From JBCBST01 sp039819115 (GTDB lineage: Bacteria > Bacteroidota > Rhodothermia > Balneolales > Balneolaceae), in the NCBI GenBank assembly GCA_039819115.1, contig JBCBST010000031.1:1-29624 (forward strand): a stretch of DNA of 29,624 bases, given 5' to 3'. Positions 8,086 through 15,867 of the stretch are shown piece after piece. A program made the translations under genes and the position numbers. The first letter of the stretch is position 1; each line of letters opens with the position of its first letter. The notes beneath the pieces were generated by a model. The model made no database searches and was not told the DNA's origin. It saw only the letters and a list, made by a program, of their open reading frames with translations.

Positions 8086-9747
8086 TCATTTATTCAGGTA
8101 CAGCTTATCTGCACCTAGAATCTGTTTAGGAATACCCGGCCCTTCAACAGCCACACTCAGGAATTTACCCCCACCACCATTGAACCATTCCACGGTTATC
8201 TTATGCTTACCGGGAGATAGTTGCTCACTGGCGTCTTTTTCAATCACCCCATGATCGCCGTCGTTGTCTACCACCAGTTCATCATTTACATACAGCTTGC
8301 TTCCATCATCCGAAGAAAGATAAAACCGGTACCGTCCTTCCGTTTCGATATCCACATAACTCTCAAAAATAGCGGCCACATCTTCTTGCTGGGGTAAGTC
8401 GATGCCGGTGAGGTCAAATTCCAGAGTGGTTCCCGTACCTTTAGATTGGAGACGGCTAAAATCAGGCAATACCTCGAGGTTTTCCTGGGTAAATGTACGG
8501 TAGTGCACGCCGTGCCCGGTTTTGTCGTTCAATACTCTGAAATACCCCGTACTTACCTCCGATGCGGGTTTATCCCGGACAAAAATACGGGCCTTCACAA
8601 GGGTTGTGCGGTCAATGATTTGTTCCCCGTCAAAGACAGGCGAGTCGGATACCGGCATACTGCCGTCTGTAGTGTACCGTATAACCCCGGCCTTATTTGG
8701 GTTGGTGATATCCAGGAGGGCGGTCTCCTCAACAAACAATCCTCCTGCCGGGGTATATCCATCCGAGGGGGGATAGATAACAGGTTTAAGAGTTGAAGAA
8801 TAAGCCTGAAAGGTAATTGCTGGCATGGACTGCCCTCCAAATGTCCCGGTATGGGCTCTTCCTATCCATTCGAAGGGAACGTTAAGGCCCAATGCTGCCA
8901 GTATGGTAGCAGGAGTATCGTAGGTGTTAACGGGGAGGGGGTATGCTCCTTCGGTTTTGATCCCTTTCCCGGAAATAATCCAGGGGATATTCATTTCATC
9001 CGGGGTAGGGCCACCATGCCCTTTACCCAGCCCGCCATGATCGGAGGAAATGATAAATATGGTCTCTTCAAAGATACCGGCATCTTTGGTTGCCTGAACC
9101 ACCAGGCCGATGAGCGAGTCGGCTTTAGCCACCGAAGCATAATACTCAGGGCTTCCATGCCCGAATCCGTGTCCGGCTCCATCCACATGATCAAGATGGA
9201 TAAAGGTAAAGTCCGGCTTATGAGTGGTTATAAAATCGATTGCCGTTTGGGTGGTTTCTTCTTCGGTTTCCGGACTGGTGCTTAGCTGCAGAGCATCCGC
9301 TTCTATGTAATTCTCGATGGGTTGCCAGTGATAAATAGCACCGAGCGTGGCATCAGGCAGGCTGGATTTAATCACCCGGAAGAGCGAAGGGAATTTGTTC
9401 TCATCAGAAGTAACCACAGGAGGGAGGATGAAGTTATCCGTACGCCAGCTATTCGAAATCACACCGTGTTGCTCGGGGCCTGCCCCATTCAGCATAGACG
9501 CCCAGTTTGCACCGCTGGAACTGGGTAGTACAGCGCGTGCGGTATAGGAATACATTCCGGTTGCCATAAGGGCATACATTGCCGGTGTTTCGGCCTGTTG
9601 TACTCCATCCGGGCTCATTCCGTCTACACCAATAAGAATTACATGACTGGCTAATCGCTTCTGCCTTTCTTCAGGAGACCTGGTACAGGAAAGAAGGATC
9701 AATGATCCGGTCAAAACCAGGGCAAGAAATTGTGCAAAGAGTTTCAT
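8086..9747 (-). CDS. Alkaline-phosphatase-superfamily phosphodiesterase lipoprotein with CHB_HEX_C-like and PA14 modules
   Basis: The 553-residue protein has a lipoprotein signal (LTGSLILLSC, Cys21). The catalytic domain (about 35-300) is of the nucleotide pyrophosphatase/phosphodiesterase type. Metal ligand Asp42 is in LIGVDGMSPDG, the nucleophile is probably one of Ser76-78 in LPSSSGANWASML, and further metal ligands lie in HLDHVDGAGHGFGH (D186, D189, H193) and SSDHGGLGKGHGG (D236, H237, H244). A chitobiase C-terminal-like sandwich (IRYTTDGSMPVSDSP, about 345-400) and a PA14-like domain (RYRFYLSSDDGSKLYVND, about 415-545) follow, suggesting carbohydrate or surface binding. It starts 3 bases after the transporter stop. 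Close relatives in fold include phosphonoacetate hydrolase, but that enzyme is cytoplasmic and has no such tail; a phosphodiesterase role at the surface is more likely. Confidence 0.82.
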   Translation of the reverse strand: MKLFAQFLALVLTGSLILLSCTRSPEERQKRLASHVILIGVDGMSPDGVQQAETPAMYALMATGMYSYTARAVLPSSSGANWASMLNGAGPEQHGVISNSWRTDNFILPPVVTSDENKFPSLFRVIKSSLPDATLGAIYHWQPIENYIEADALQLSTSPETEEETTQTAIDFITTHKPDFTFIHLDHVDGAGHGFGHGSPEYYASVAKADSLIGLVVQATKDAGIFEETIFIISSDHGGLGKGHGGPTPDEMNIPWIISGKGIKTEGAYPLPVNTYDTPATILAALGLNVPFEWIGRAHTGTFGGQSMPAITFQAYSSTLKPVIYPPSDGYTPAGGLFVEETALLDITNPNKAGVIRYTTDGSMPVSDSPVFDGEQIIDRTTLVKARIFVRDKPASEVSTGYFRVLNDKTGHGVHYRTFTQENLEVLPDFSRLQSKGTGTTLEFDLTGIDLPQQEDVAAIFESYVDIETEGRYRFYLSSDDGSKLYVNDELVVDNDGDHGVIEKDASEQLSPGKHKITVEWFNGGGGKFLSVAVEGPGIPKQILGADKLYLNK

Positions 9748-9750
9748 GGG

Positions 9751-11061
9751 TTAATGAATAGGTTCGGATGGGTGATGGTTGGTTAGTTGTTTGGCGTGTT
9801 GTTGCCTGAAGTACAGCATCGAGACCATGGTAAGCGTCACTCCAATTCCTGCGGTGATGTAGCAAAGCTGTACAAAAAAGGTATACCAGCTGATATCGGC
9901 CTGACCAAAATTTTTGTAGAGTAGTAATCCCACGCTGGACAGATATCCAAAAGAATCGGCCACATAAATGAGGAACCCGGCATTGGCCAGTGTCTTGTAC
10001 GTAGCAATGAGGCGGTCGAAAAGAATGCAGTTAAACGGAACATACCCCAGGTACGATCCGAGGCCGGTCAGCACCATCCAGAGGTAAGCCGGAATCCAAC
10101 CCGATTGAAACGCAAACGTTGCTCCTCCAATCAGTGTAAGACCAAAAGCGATGATGTAGTGATTTACCATTAGTGCTCGCTGGTTATGTTTGATGAGCAT
10201 TAATGAGCCCATTACAACAAGTACAATCAAACCGACAGGACCCTCGACTTTCGTGAAGATGGAGGCGTCGTTTACAAAACCGACGGCTTCTAAAATCTCG
10301 AGTGCGTAGTTATCCCGGAGATCGCGGAAGGCAGTAAGTGCCATGTATACAACGGTAAGTACGATAATGCCACCGGCAAAGCGTTTGAAAAAATCGAGCC
10401 GTTCAGCCCCACTCATTGGAATTCGGCGGGTTCTCTGGGTCTCATCGGCTTCGGATGGAGGAGGGAGCAGGTTCAATAACCAGGTGAATAAGATCAGCGG
10501 AAGCAGGAACAGGAGACCGGTAAAAAAGGGCATGGCGAAATCGGAAAGGCCGAATTCGAGGGTAAGATACCGTCCCACACTTTTCACAAATCCGGAAGAA
10601 ACAATGAAGCTTACACTCAATCCGGCACCCAGGAGTTCCGTATTTCTACGCCCTTCCAGAAACGAAAATACCAATCCCCAAACCATCCCAAGTGGTAGTC
10701 CATTTAAAAAAAGAAAAACCAGTTTTGAAGGACCGGGAACCACCCAGAAAAAAAAGAGTGCCACTTCGGCGGCAAGGATTAGGCCGACAATGGTCATAGC
10801 CCGGCGTTGAGCCGGCATTTCAGAAACATATTTAATCCCCAAAAACTTGGAGGTGGTATAACCCAGAACCTGGGCTATAATGAGCATGGTTTTAAGTTCT
10901 ACACCCCATAGACTAAGTCCGGAAAATGCGGCAGCAGTAAAGGGTTTACGGAAGGCATACATGCAGGCATACACACAAAAAGCCGTGAGTGTGGCATAGA
11001 CGGTAAACAATATCCCACGGTTCCGGTCAAGCCAGGTTGTTAGTGCGTTAGTTTGAGCCAT
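9751..11061 (-). CDS. MFS transporter, DUF5690 family
   Basis: The protein has about 436 residues and twelve hydrophobic segments. It contains the loop YVSEMPAQRRAM between early helices and the motif GLPLGMVWGLVFSFLEGRRN, both recognisable from the DUF5690 family of putative major-facilitator transporters. The chosen start is the ATG at 11059-11061 (MAQTNALTTWLDRNRG). It overlaps the upstream PLP-enzyme stop by 14 bases and begins just before the first membrane helix. An upstream in-frame start at 11130 would add 23 residues buried in the neighbour. The gene is sandwiched between a PbfA-like lyase and a phosphoesterase lipoprotein, so its cargo is likely the phospho(no) compound or product they act on. 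That is inference, as no substrate is known for the family. Confidence 0.78.
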   Translation of the reverse strand: MAQTNALTTWLDRNRGILFTVYATLTAFCVYACMYAFRKPFTAAAFSGLSLWGVELKTMLIIAQVLGYTTSKFLGIKYVSEMPAQRRAMTIVGLILAAEVALFFFWVVPGPSKLVFLFLNGLPLGMVWGLVFSFLEGRRNTELLGAGLSVSFIVSSGFVKSVGRYLTLEFGLSDFAMPFFTGLLFLLPLILFTWLLNLLPPPSEADETQRTRRIPMSGAERLDFFKRFAGGIIVLTVVYMALTAFRDLRDNYALEILEAVGFVNDASIFTKVEGPVGLIVLVVMGSLMLIKHNQRALMVNHYIIAFGLTLIGGATFAFQSGWIPAYLWMVLTGLGSYLGYVPFNCILFDRLIATYKTLANAGFLIYVADSFGYLSSVGLLLYKNFGQADISWYTFFVQLCYITAGIGVTLTMVSMLYFRQQHAKQLTNHHPSEPIH

Positions 11062-12415
11062 TACCAATCTCTGATAAGCATTGATCCAGGATGGAGAGGG
11101 CTTGGTCAAGTTGAGCCTTTGTAATGACAAGTGCCGGAGTGAGGGTGAGTACGTTGCCCATGCTGATCTTAAAATTCATGCCCAGTTCCAATGCACGATA
11201 CATCACCTTTTCGGAAGCGTCGATCGCCTTTTGACCGGTTTCAGGATCTCTTAGCTCCATTCCACACAGTAATCCAAGTCCACGCACATCATGTACCAGG
11301 TCATGTTTTTGTTTTAGCTGTTTAAGACCATCCAGGAAATATCCACCCAAGACGGAGGCTGAGGTGAGTACATCATTTTTTTCAATGTATTGAATAGCAG
11401 CTAATGACGCAGCACAGGCTACCGGATTCTTTTCGTGGGTGTAATGGCCAATGGCGCGTTCCTTAACGGCTTCGTTGAGTTCTTCTTTTGCGATGAGCGC
11501 AGCCCAGGGAAAAATTCCTCCTCCCAATCCCTTTCCGATGACCAGTAAATCCGGTACGATGTCATACTGTTCACAGGTAAACATGGTACCTGTCCTACCC
11601 AGCGCGTGCGGTATTTCGTCCAGGATTAACAGGGCGCCATGGCGGTCACAGGCTTCCCGGATCTTTTTCCAATATGCTTTGGGAGGAATAACAGGAGAAG
11701 ACCGCACGGTTTCAGCCACCACTGCGGCTACATCCCCTTCTTTCTCCAGTACATATTCTACGTAATCGGCGCACTTCAACCGGCATGTTCCGGCTTCTTT
11801 ACAATCCCACGGGCAATCCTGAGGGTTTGGAGGGGGTACATGCTCGGTACCTGGCATTAAGGGTCCGATGTTATTTCGAAAGATCGCTTCACCTCCTACA
11901 GAAATAGCATCCAGTGAAGCCCCATGAAAAGAATCCCACATCGAAATAGTTTTAAACCGCCCGGTAGCCATGCGTGCCACTTTCAAGGCCATACCCAGGG
12001 CTAACGCACCTCCCGGAGCAAACAGTACCCGATTCAGTGATCCGGGAGCCAGCTCGGAAAGTTTCCTGGCTAAATCAACCGCGGGTTTATTGGTATAACG
12101 ACGGGTTGAGAAACTAAGAGTATCCAGTTGATGTCTGATGGCCTGAATGACTTCCAGGTTTCCAAAACCTACCTGGTGTACGTAATTGCCGTGAAAATCG
12201 AGCAGTGTACGGCCCTGATCGTCGGTGATACAGGCTCCATGTGCGCCATCCAGAACATTAAGACAGGGAGTGGAAAGGGACTGATGCAGGAAATAGGTGG
12301 CATCATCTGAAAGCATACGAGCTGTTTCATCAGAAATATGACGCTGTTGCCATGCCGCCCGGTTGTCGGAGATATTGATATCTCCTTCCGATCTCAGGTG
12401 ATCTAAATTGCCCAT
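11048..12415 (-). CDS. pbfA: Class III PLP enzyme, likely (R)-1-hydroxy-2-aminoethylphosphonate ammonia-lyase
   Basis: The 455-residue fold-type I enzyme has the PLP lysine in LLVIGKGLGGG (Lys295) and the cofactor-binding Asp in LLILDEIPHALGRTG (Asp266). The canonical transaminase form of that motif is DEVQTGxGRTG, and the substitution here fits the lyase branch. That branch contains PbfA, which turns (R)-1-hydroxy-2-aminoethylphosphonate into phosphonoacetaldehyde and ammonia, and the related O-phosphoethanolamine phospho-lyase. The pattern LHQSLSTPCLNV, YVHQVGFGN, SMWDSFHGASLDAISVGGE and PGTEHVPPP agrees with PbfA as I know it. A four-cysteine cluster is inserted at 201-215. It is the first gene of the leftward unit. 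The alternatives are a phosphoethanolamine lyase or another aminotransferase. Confidence 0.68.
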   Translation of the reverse strand: MGNLDHLRSEGDINISDNRAAWQQRHISDETARMLSDDATYFLHQSLSTPCLNVLDGAHGACITDDQGRTLLDFHGNYVHQVGFGNLEVIQAIRHQLDTLSFSTRRYTNKPAVDLARKLSELAPGSLNRVLFAPGGALALGMALKVARMATGRFKTISMWDSFHGASLDAISVGGEAIFRNNIGPLMPGTEHVPPPNPQDCPWDCKEAGTCRLKCADYVEYVLEKEGDVAAVVAETVRSSPVIPPKAYWKKIREACDRHGALLILDEIPHALGRTGTMFTCEQYDIVPDLLVIGKGLGGGIFPWAALIAKEELNEAVKERAIGHYTHEKNPVACAASLAAIQYIEKNDVLTSASVLGGYFLDGLKQLKQKHDLVHDVRGLGLLCGMELRDPETGQKAIDASEKVMYRALELGMNFKISMGNVLTLTPALVITKAQLDQALSILDQCLSEIGNGSN

Positions 12416-12571
12416 CTTTTTTGTCGAGATTAATTTTGAATATATGTCAATAAATAAAAAGGAAAATGACTTGTAGATTAAGGATTTGTTATTTCCTTAA
12501 CAGTGATTTAATGCGACAATATGAGCTAAATGGATTAGATTATGCATGAATTTTTCAAAATAGGGATTGAG
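12416..12571. promoter_or_regulatory. Divergent promoter region of the phospho(no)-compound island
   Basis: These 156 AT-rich bases separate the leftward PLP-enzyme start from the rightward phosphatase start and must carry both promoters. A plus-strand TAATTTTG at 12431-12438 matches the Bacteroidota -7 consensus (TAnnTTTG), but I found no well-spaced TTG at -33. A TTGACA on the minus strand (12450 down to 12445) also lacks a good partner. Promoter positions are therefore not assigned. Confidence 0.6.
12478..12500. promoter_or_regulatory. Candidate operator: 7-base inverted repeat TTAAGGA-N9-TCCTTAA
   Basis: The arms at 12478-12484 and 12494-12500 are perfect inverted repeats with a 9-base spacer. 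The site sits about mid-way between the two divergent genes, and neither strand shows a following T tract that would make it a terminator. The size suits a dimeric regulator. No regulator gene is adjacent, so the cognate protein is unknown. Confidence 0.35.
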
Positions 12572-14479
12572 ATGAAAACGATTAAATTTTTCGTATTAGT
12601 AAACTTTTTATTCCTCGGCTTAAGTTGCTCCGCTCCGGTTACCGAAGAAGAGTTCCAGGTAAAACCCTATCTCCAGTTTGGTACACAAACCTCAATGGTT
12701 GTGATGTGGGAAACGAGGGAACCCGCAACGACCAAAGTTGAATATGGGGAGTCGGTGTTCGATTCCGGAGAGCCGGTTCTCAATCAGACAAAAGAGATCG
12801 ACGGGTATAAAACGATGCATGAGGTGGTGCTTGACGGGCTGAAAACCGAGAAGAATTACTTTTACCGCGTACGATCAGAGTATGAAAACGGAACCGTGGT
12901 GCAAAGTGAAATCTTTCCGTTTAAAACAGCAGTGGAAGATAGTACCGCGTACATGTTTGCCTTAGTGGGCGATTCGCAGAAAAATTCACGGACTCCCCGG
13001 GCATGGGAGCGCATTGCGCAATTGGTATGGGAAGATCGCCCGAATTTTGTGGTGCACGTAGGAGACATTGTAGATGATGGGAATATACTTACCGACTGGA
13101 CGGAGCATTTCTTTCCCGGAGGGCACATTTTAATGAGTAAGACCTCGATGTATACGGCCCTGGGTAATCATGAAAACGACTCCGACTATTATTACCAGTA
13201 TTTCCACAACCCGCCACCGGAGTACTACTATACGTTCATGTATGGCAATGCCCAGTTTTTTATCGTGGATACAAACCGGGATGTCACACCTGGGTCGGAG
13301 CAATACACCTGGCTGGAATGGGAGTTGGCTAAATCGGAGGCCACCTGGAAATTCGTTTTACACCACCATCCACCCTATTCATCCGAAGAGAACGATCATG
13401 GAGATGGCTGGAAGGAAGAATCCAGGCATGGAACCCATGCCCGTAACCTGGTGCCTCTGTACGAGCAATACGGAGTGGATTTCAATCTATTTGGGCACAC
13501 GCATGTATATGAGCGTACCTGGCCGCTTAAAGAAGATCTCGTAAACATGAAAGAGGGTGTGGTGTATATCAATTCCGGGGGAGCAGGGGGCGGACTGGAG
13601 GGCTTTCTTCCTACCCGTACCTGGTTCTCAGCAGAACTGCAAACGGGGCATCACTATTGTACATTCTCCATCTTTGACCGTACCCTGGTATTTAAAGCCA
13701 TTGATGTTGATGGTCGGATGTTCGATACCTTTCAAATGCAAAAACCAGAAGGAGAGAACAAAGCATCGGTCGTACAACCTCCCGCTCCAAAAATCTTTCC
13801 TTTAGGAGGTATTTTTGAGGGGCAGCAGGAAATCACTATGGAGGCTGTATTTGATAATCTGAGTATTCGTTATACCACGGATGGGAGTGAACCTAATTCA
13901 ACTTCCCCCCTTTATTCCGGCGCTATTACCATCGACCAGAGTTCCACGATCCGGGCCCGTACGTTTAGCAATGATGGTAAAGCATCCAGGATCAATGCCA
14001 CAAAATTCCGAAAAGTTGAGCCCCTTGAACCAGTCTCTGTATCCACGGTTCGGAATGGAATCAATTACGCTTATTTCACTCATCAGGGCTTTGAGCAGCT
14101 ACCTGATTTTGAGGGACTCACGCCGGATAAATCGGGTTCAAACCCGACGATTTCGATTGAAGGGTTAAGAGATCGGGATGATTATTTCGCTTTTCAATTC
14201 GAAGGGTATATCCAAATTGATGAACCCGGCAGGTACACCTTTTACACCAAAAGTGATGACGGTTCAAAGTTGTTTATTCATGGCCAGGAAATCGTAGATA
14301 ACGACGGTACCCACGGGATGAAGGAGCGGGAAGGTGAGGTGATCCTGATGCAGGGATTACATCCTATCCGGGTGGTGCATTTTGAAAATGGAGGAGGGCA
14401 AGGGCTTGAGGTTTCCTATAAAGGTCCTGGCTTTGGGCAGAAAGGAATCCCTGAAAGCGTACTAAAATCCGGTAGCTAA
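12572..14479 (+). CDS. Purple-acid-phosphatase-like metallophosphoesterase lipoprotein with CHB_HEX_C-like and PA14 modules
   Basis: The protein has about 635 residues. The chosen ATG at 12572 follows AGGGA at a good distance and puts the lipoprotein signal (FVLVNFLFLGLSC, Cys19) at the N-terminus; an upstream ATG at 12542 adds ten residues without support. A fibronectin-like purple acid phosphatase N-terminal domain (about 28-120) leads into the metallophosphoesterase core: GDSQ (Asp134), VGDIVDDG (Asp165), LGNHEND (Asn199, His200), LHHHPPYS and FGHTHVYERTW (His309, His311). The tail is a chitobiase-like domain (RYTTDGSEPNSTSP, about 415-470) and a PA14-like domain (about 490-625). This tail is the same pair as in the leftward lipoprotein. 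It would hydrolyse phosphoesters at the cell surface. Its stop overlaps the next start (TAATG). Confidence 0.87.
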   Translation: MKTIKFFVLVNFLFLGLSCSAPVTEEEFQVKPYLQFGTQTSMVVMWETREPATTKVEYGESVFDSGEPVLNQTKEIDGYKTMHEVVLDGLKTEKNYFYRVRSEYENGTVVQSEIFPFKTAVEDSTAYMFALVGDSQKNSRTPRAWERIAQLVWEDRPNFVVHVGDIVDDGNILTDWTEHFFPGGHILMSKTSMYTALGNHENDSDYYYQYFHNPPPEYYYTFMYGNAQFFIVDTNRDVTPGSEQYTWLEWELAKSEATWKFVLHHHPPYSSEENDHGDGWKEESRHGTHARNLVPLYEQYGVDFNLFGHTHVYERTWPLKEDLVNMKEGVVYINSGGAGGGLEGFLPTRTWFSAELQTGHHYCTFSIFDRTLVFKAIDVDGRMFDTFQMQKPEGENKASVVQPPAPKIFPLGGIFEGQQEITMEAVFDNLSIRYTTDGSEPNSTSPLYSGAITIDQSSTIRARTFSNDGKASRINATKFRKVEPLEPVSVSTVRNGINYAYFTHQGFEQLPDFEGLTPDKSGSNPTISIEGLRDRDDYFAFQFEGYIQIDEPGRYTFYTKSDDGSKLFIHGQEIVDNDGTHGMKEREGEVILMQGLHPIRVVHFENGGGQGLEVSYKGPGFGQKGIPESVLKSGS

Positions 14480-15867
14480 TGACCATATCCGAACGGTATC
14501 AAAACCACGTGATGCAATGCTGGTCTTCCCAGGAAGGCTATCATCCTATTGAAGTTGAACACACTGAAGGATGCTGGATTCATACCAAAGATGGCCGTAA
14601 AATCTTTGACCTCCGAAGTGCTCATGAGTGCATCAATCTTGGGTTTAACCACCCAAAAGTAAAAGCGGCTGTACAGGTCGCTCTTGAACAACCCATTTAT
14701 GTAACCGACGACTTTGCGGTTGAAGCGACCGCCCGTCTGGCTCAGAAACTGGCCGAACTTACACCCGGTCCGGCGAATAAAAAAATCTGGTTTGGTCAAA
14801 GTGGAGCTGCTTCGGTGGAAGCCGCGATTAAAACGGCACGGATGTACAAATACAATCAGCTGATGGAGCACGGAACCGAAGCGTTTGATGCAGGCCGGCA
14901 ATATCCCTTCCCCTACAAAATCATTGGTAGGTACCGATCCTGGCACGGAGGTACAACCGCTGCCTCATCGGTAAGCGGAGATCCGAGGCGGTGGTTTACG
15001 GAACCCTTTACCATGCCCGGAGTGGTATTTGCGCCCGATTCGTTCCCGTATCGTTCCGTATTCGGGGAGGATGGGGATGGAAAAAAATCAGCAGACTATC
15101 TGGAATATCTGATAGAGATGGAAGGAGGATCGGGTAGCGTAGCAGCTGTTTTGATTGAGCCTGTGGTGGGGTCAAATGGAGTGATACCCACACCAAAGCC
15201 CTATATGAAACGGGTTCGTGAGCTCTGCGATAAAAACGGGCTGTTGCTTATTGTTGACGAAACCATGACCGGGATGGGCAGAACGGGTTCATTTTTAGCC
15301 ATTGACCAGTACGATGTCATACCCGACATCATCATTATGGGTAAAGCGCTGGGAGCTACGATACCACTCTCTGCTACCATCATGCAGGAACACGTTGCAC
15401 GTGTGTTTGATGCCCATATTTTCGGACATGGTCAGAGTTACTCCGGGCATGCACTGGCATGTGCAACAGCCCTCGCAAACATCGAAATTCTGACTGAAGA
15501 AGTGCTGCCGGAGCTTCCCGAAAAAAGCACTTATTTGCATCAACGATTGCAGGATTTGTACGACAGGCACCCATCTGTGGGAGAAGTGCGGGGATTGGGA
15601 ATGATGTGGACACTGGAGCTGGTAAAAAACCGGGATTCCAAAGCCAGCTTCCGCACCTTCACCGAAAAGTATGTGAATACACCCGTCAAGCAACTCTCGA
15701 AATACCTTCTGGAGCAGGAAAATATTTATGTGCCTGGCGATAAGTTCGGGCTTTGGGTTGTGCCCCCGCTCATTGTAACGGAAGAAGAAATAGACTGGGT
15801 CTGTAATGGCTTAAGTCGCGGTTTAACTCATTTAGATAACGGAGATTTCACAGATCATGAAACATGA
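14479..15867 (+). CDS. Class III aminotransferase (glutamate-semialdehyde / amino-acid class)
   Basis: The 462-residue fold-type I PLP enzyme has the Schiff-base lysine in IIIMGKALGATIPLSA (Lys289), the cofactor-pairing Asp in LLIVDETMTGMGRTGS (Asp260), a GQSGAASVEAAIK phosphate-binding region (about 106-118) and RYRSWHGGT. The motif DETMTGMGRTG is the canonical class III aminotransferase form. It begins on the A of the preceding stop codon (TAATG) and overlaps the flavoprotein start by 11 bases, so the three rightward genes are translationally coupled. In this setting it may move the amino group of an amino-phospho(no) substrate to pyruvate or another oxo acid. Taurine- or beta-alanine-like aminotransferases share this pattern, so the substrate is not settled. 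Confidence 0.78.
   Translation: MTISERYQNHVMQCWSSQEGYHPIEVEHTEGCWIHTKDGRKIFDLRSAHECINLGFNHPKVKAAVQVALEQPIYVTDDFAVEATARLAQKLAELTPGPANKKIWFGQSGAASVEAAIKTARMYKYNQLMEHGTEAFDAGRQYPFPYKIIGRYRSWHGGTTAASSVSGDPRRWFTEPFTMPGVVFAPDSFPYRSVFGEDGDGKKSADYLEYLIEMEGGSGSVAAVLIEPVVGSNGVIPTPKPYMKRVRELCDKNGLLLIVDETMTGMGRTGSFLAIDQYDVIPDIIIMGKALGATIPLSATIMQEHVARVFDAHIFGHGQSYSGHALACATALANIEILTEEVLPELPEKSTYLHQRLQDLYDRHPSVGEVRGLGMMWTLELVKNRDSKASFRTFTEKYVNTPVKQLSKYLLEQENIYVPGDKFGLWVVPPLIVTEEEIDWVCNGLSRGLTHLDNGDFTDHET

Noticed and set aside
8086..9747. Assignment as phosphonoacetate hydrolase (PhnA)
   Set aside because: The fold family is shared, but the protein is a predicted surface lipoprotein with CHB_HEX_C-like and PA14 modules, unlike the cytoplasmic PhnA.
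10343..10810. Plus-strand frame of 155 codons, rich in Arg, Ser and Pro
   Set aside because: It is the complement of transporter helices; the composition is what antisense of hydrophobic codons gives.
12431..12438. TAATTTTG as a Bacteroidota -7 promoter element
   Set aside because: It matches the consensus but has no correctly spaced TTG upstream, so no promoter was called.
14476..14946. Minus-strand frame of 156 codons
   Set aside because: It is antisense to the aminotransferase start, with no motif or ribosome binding site.
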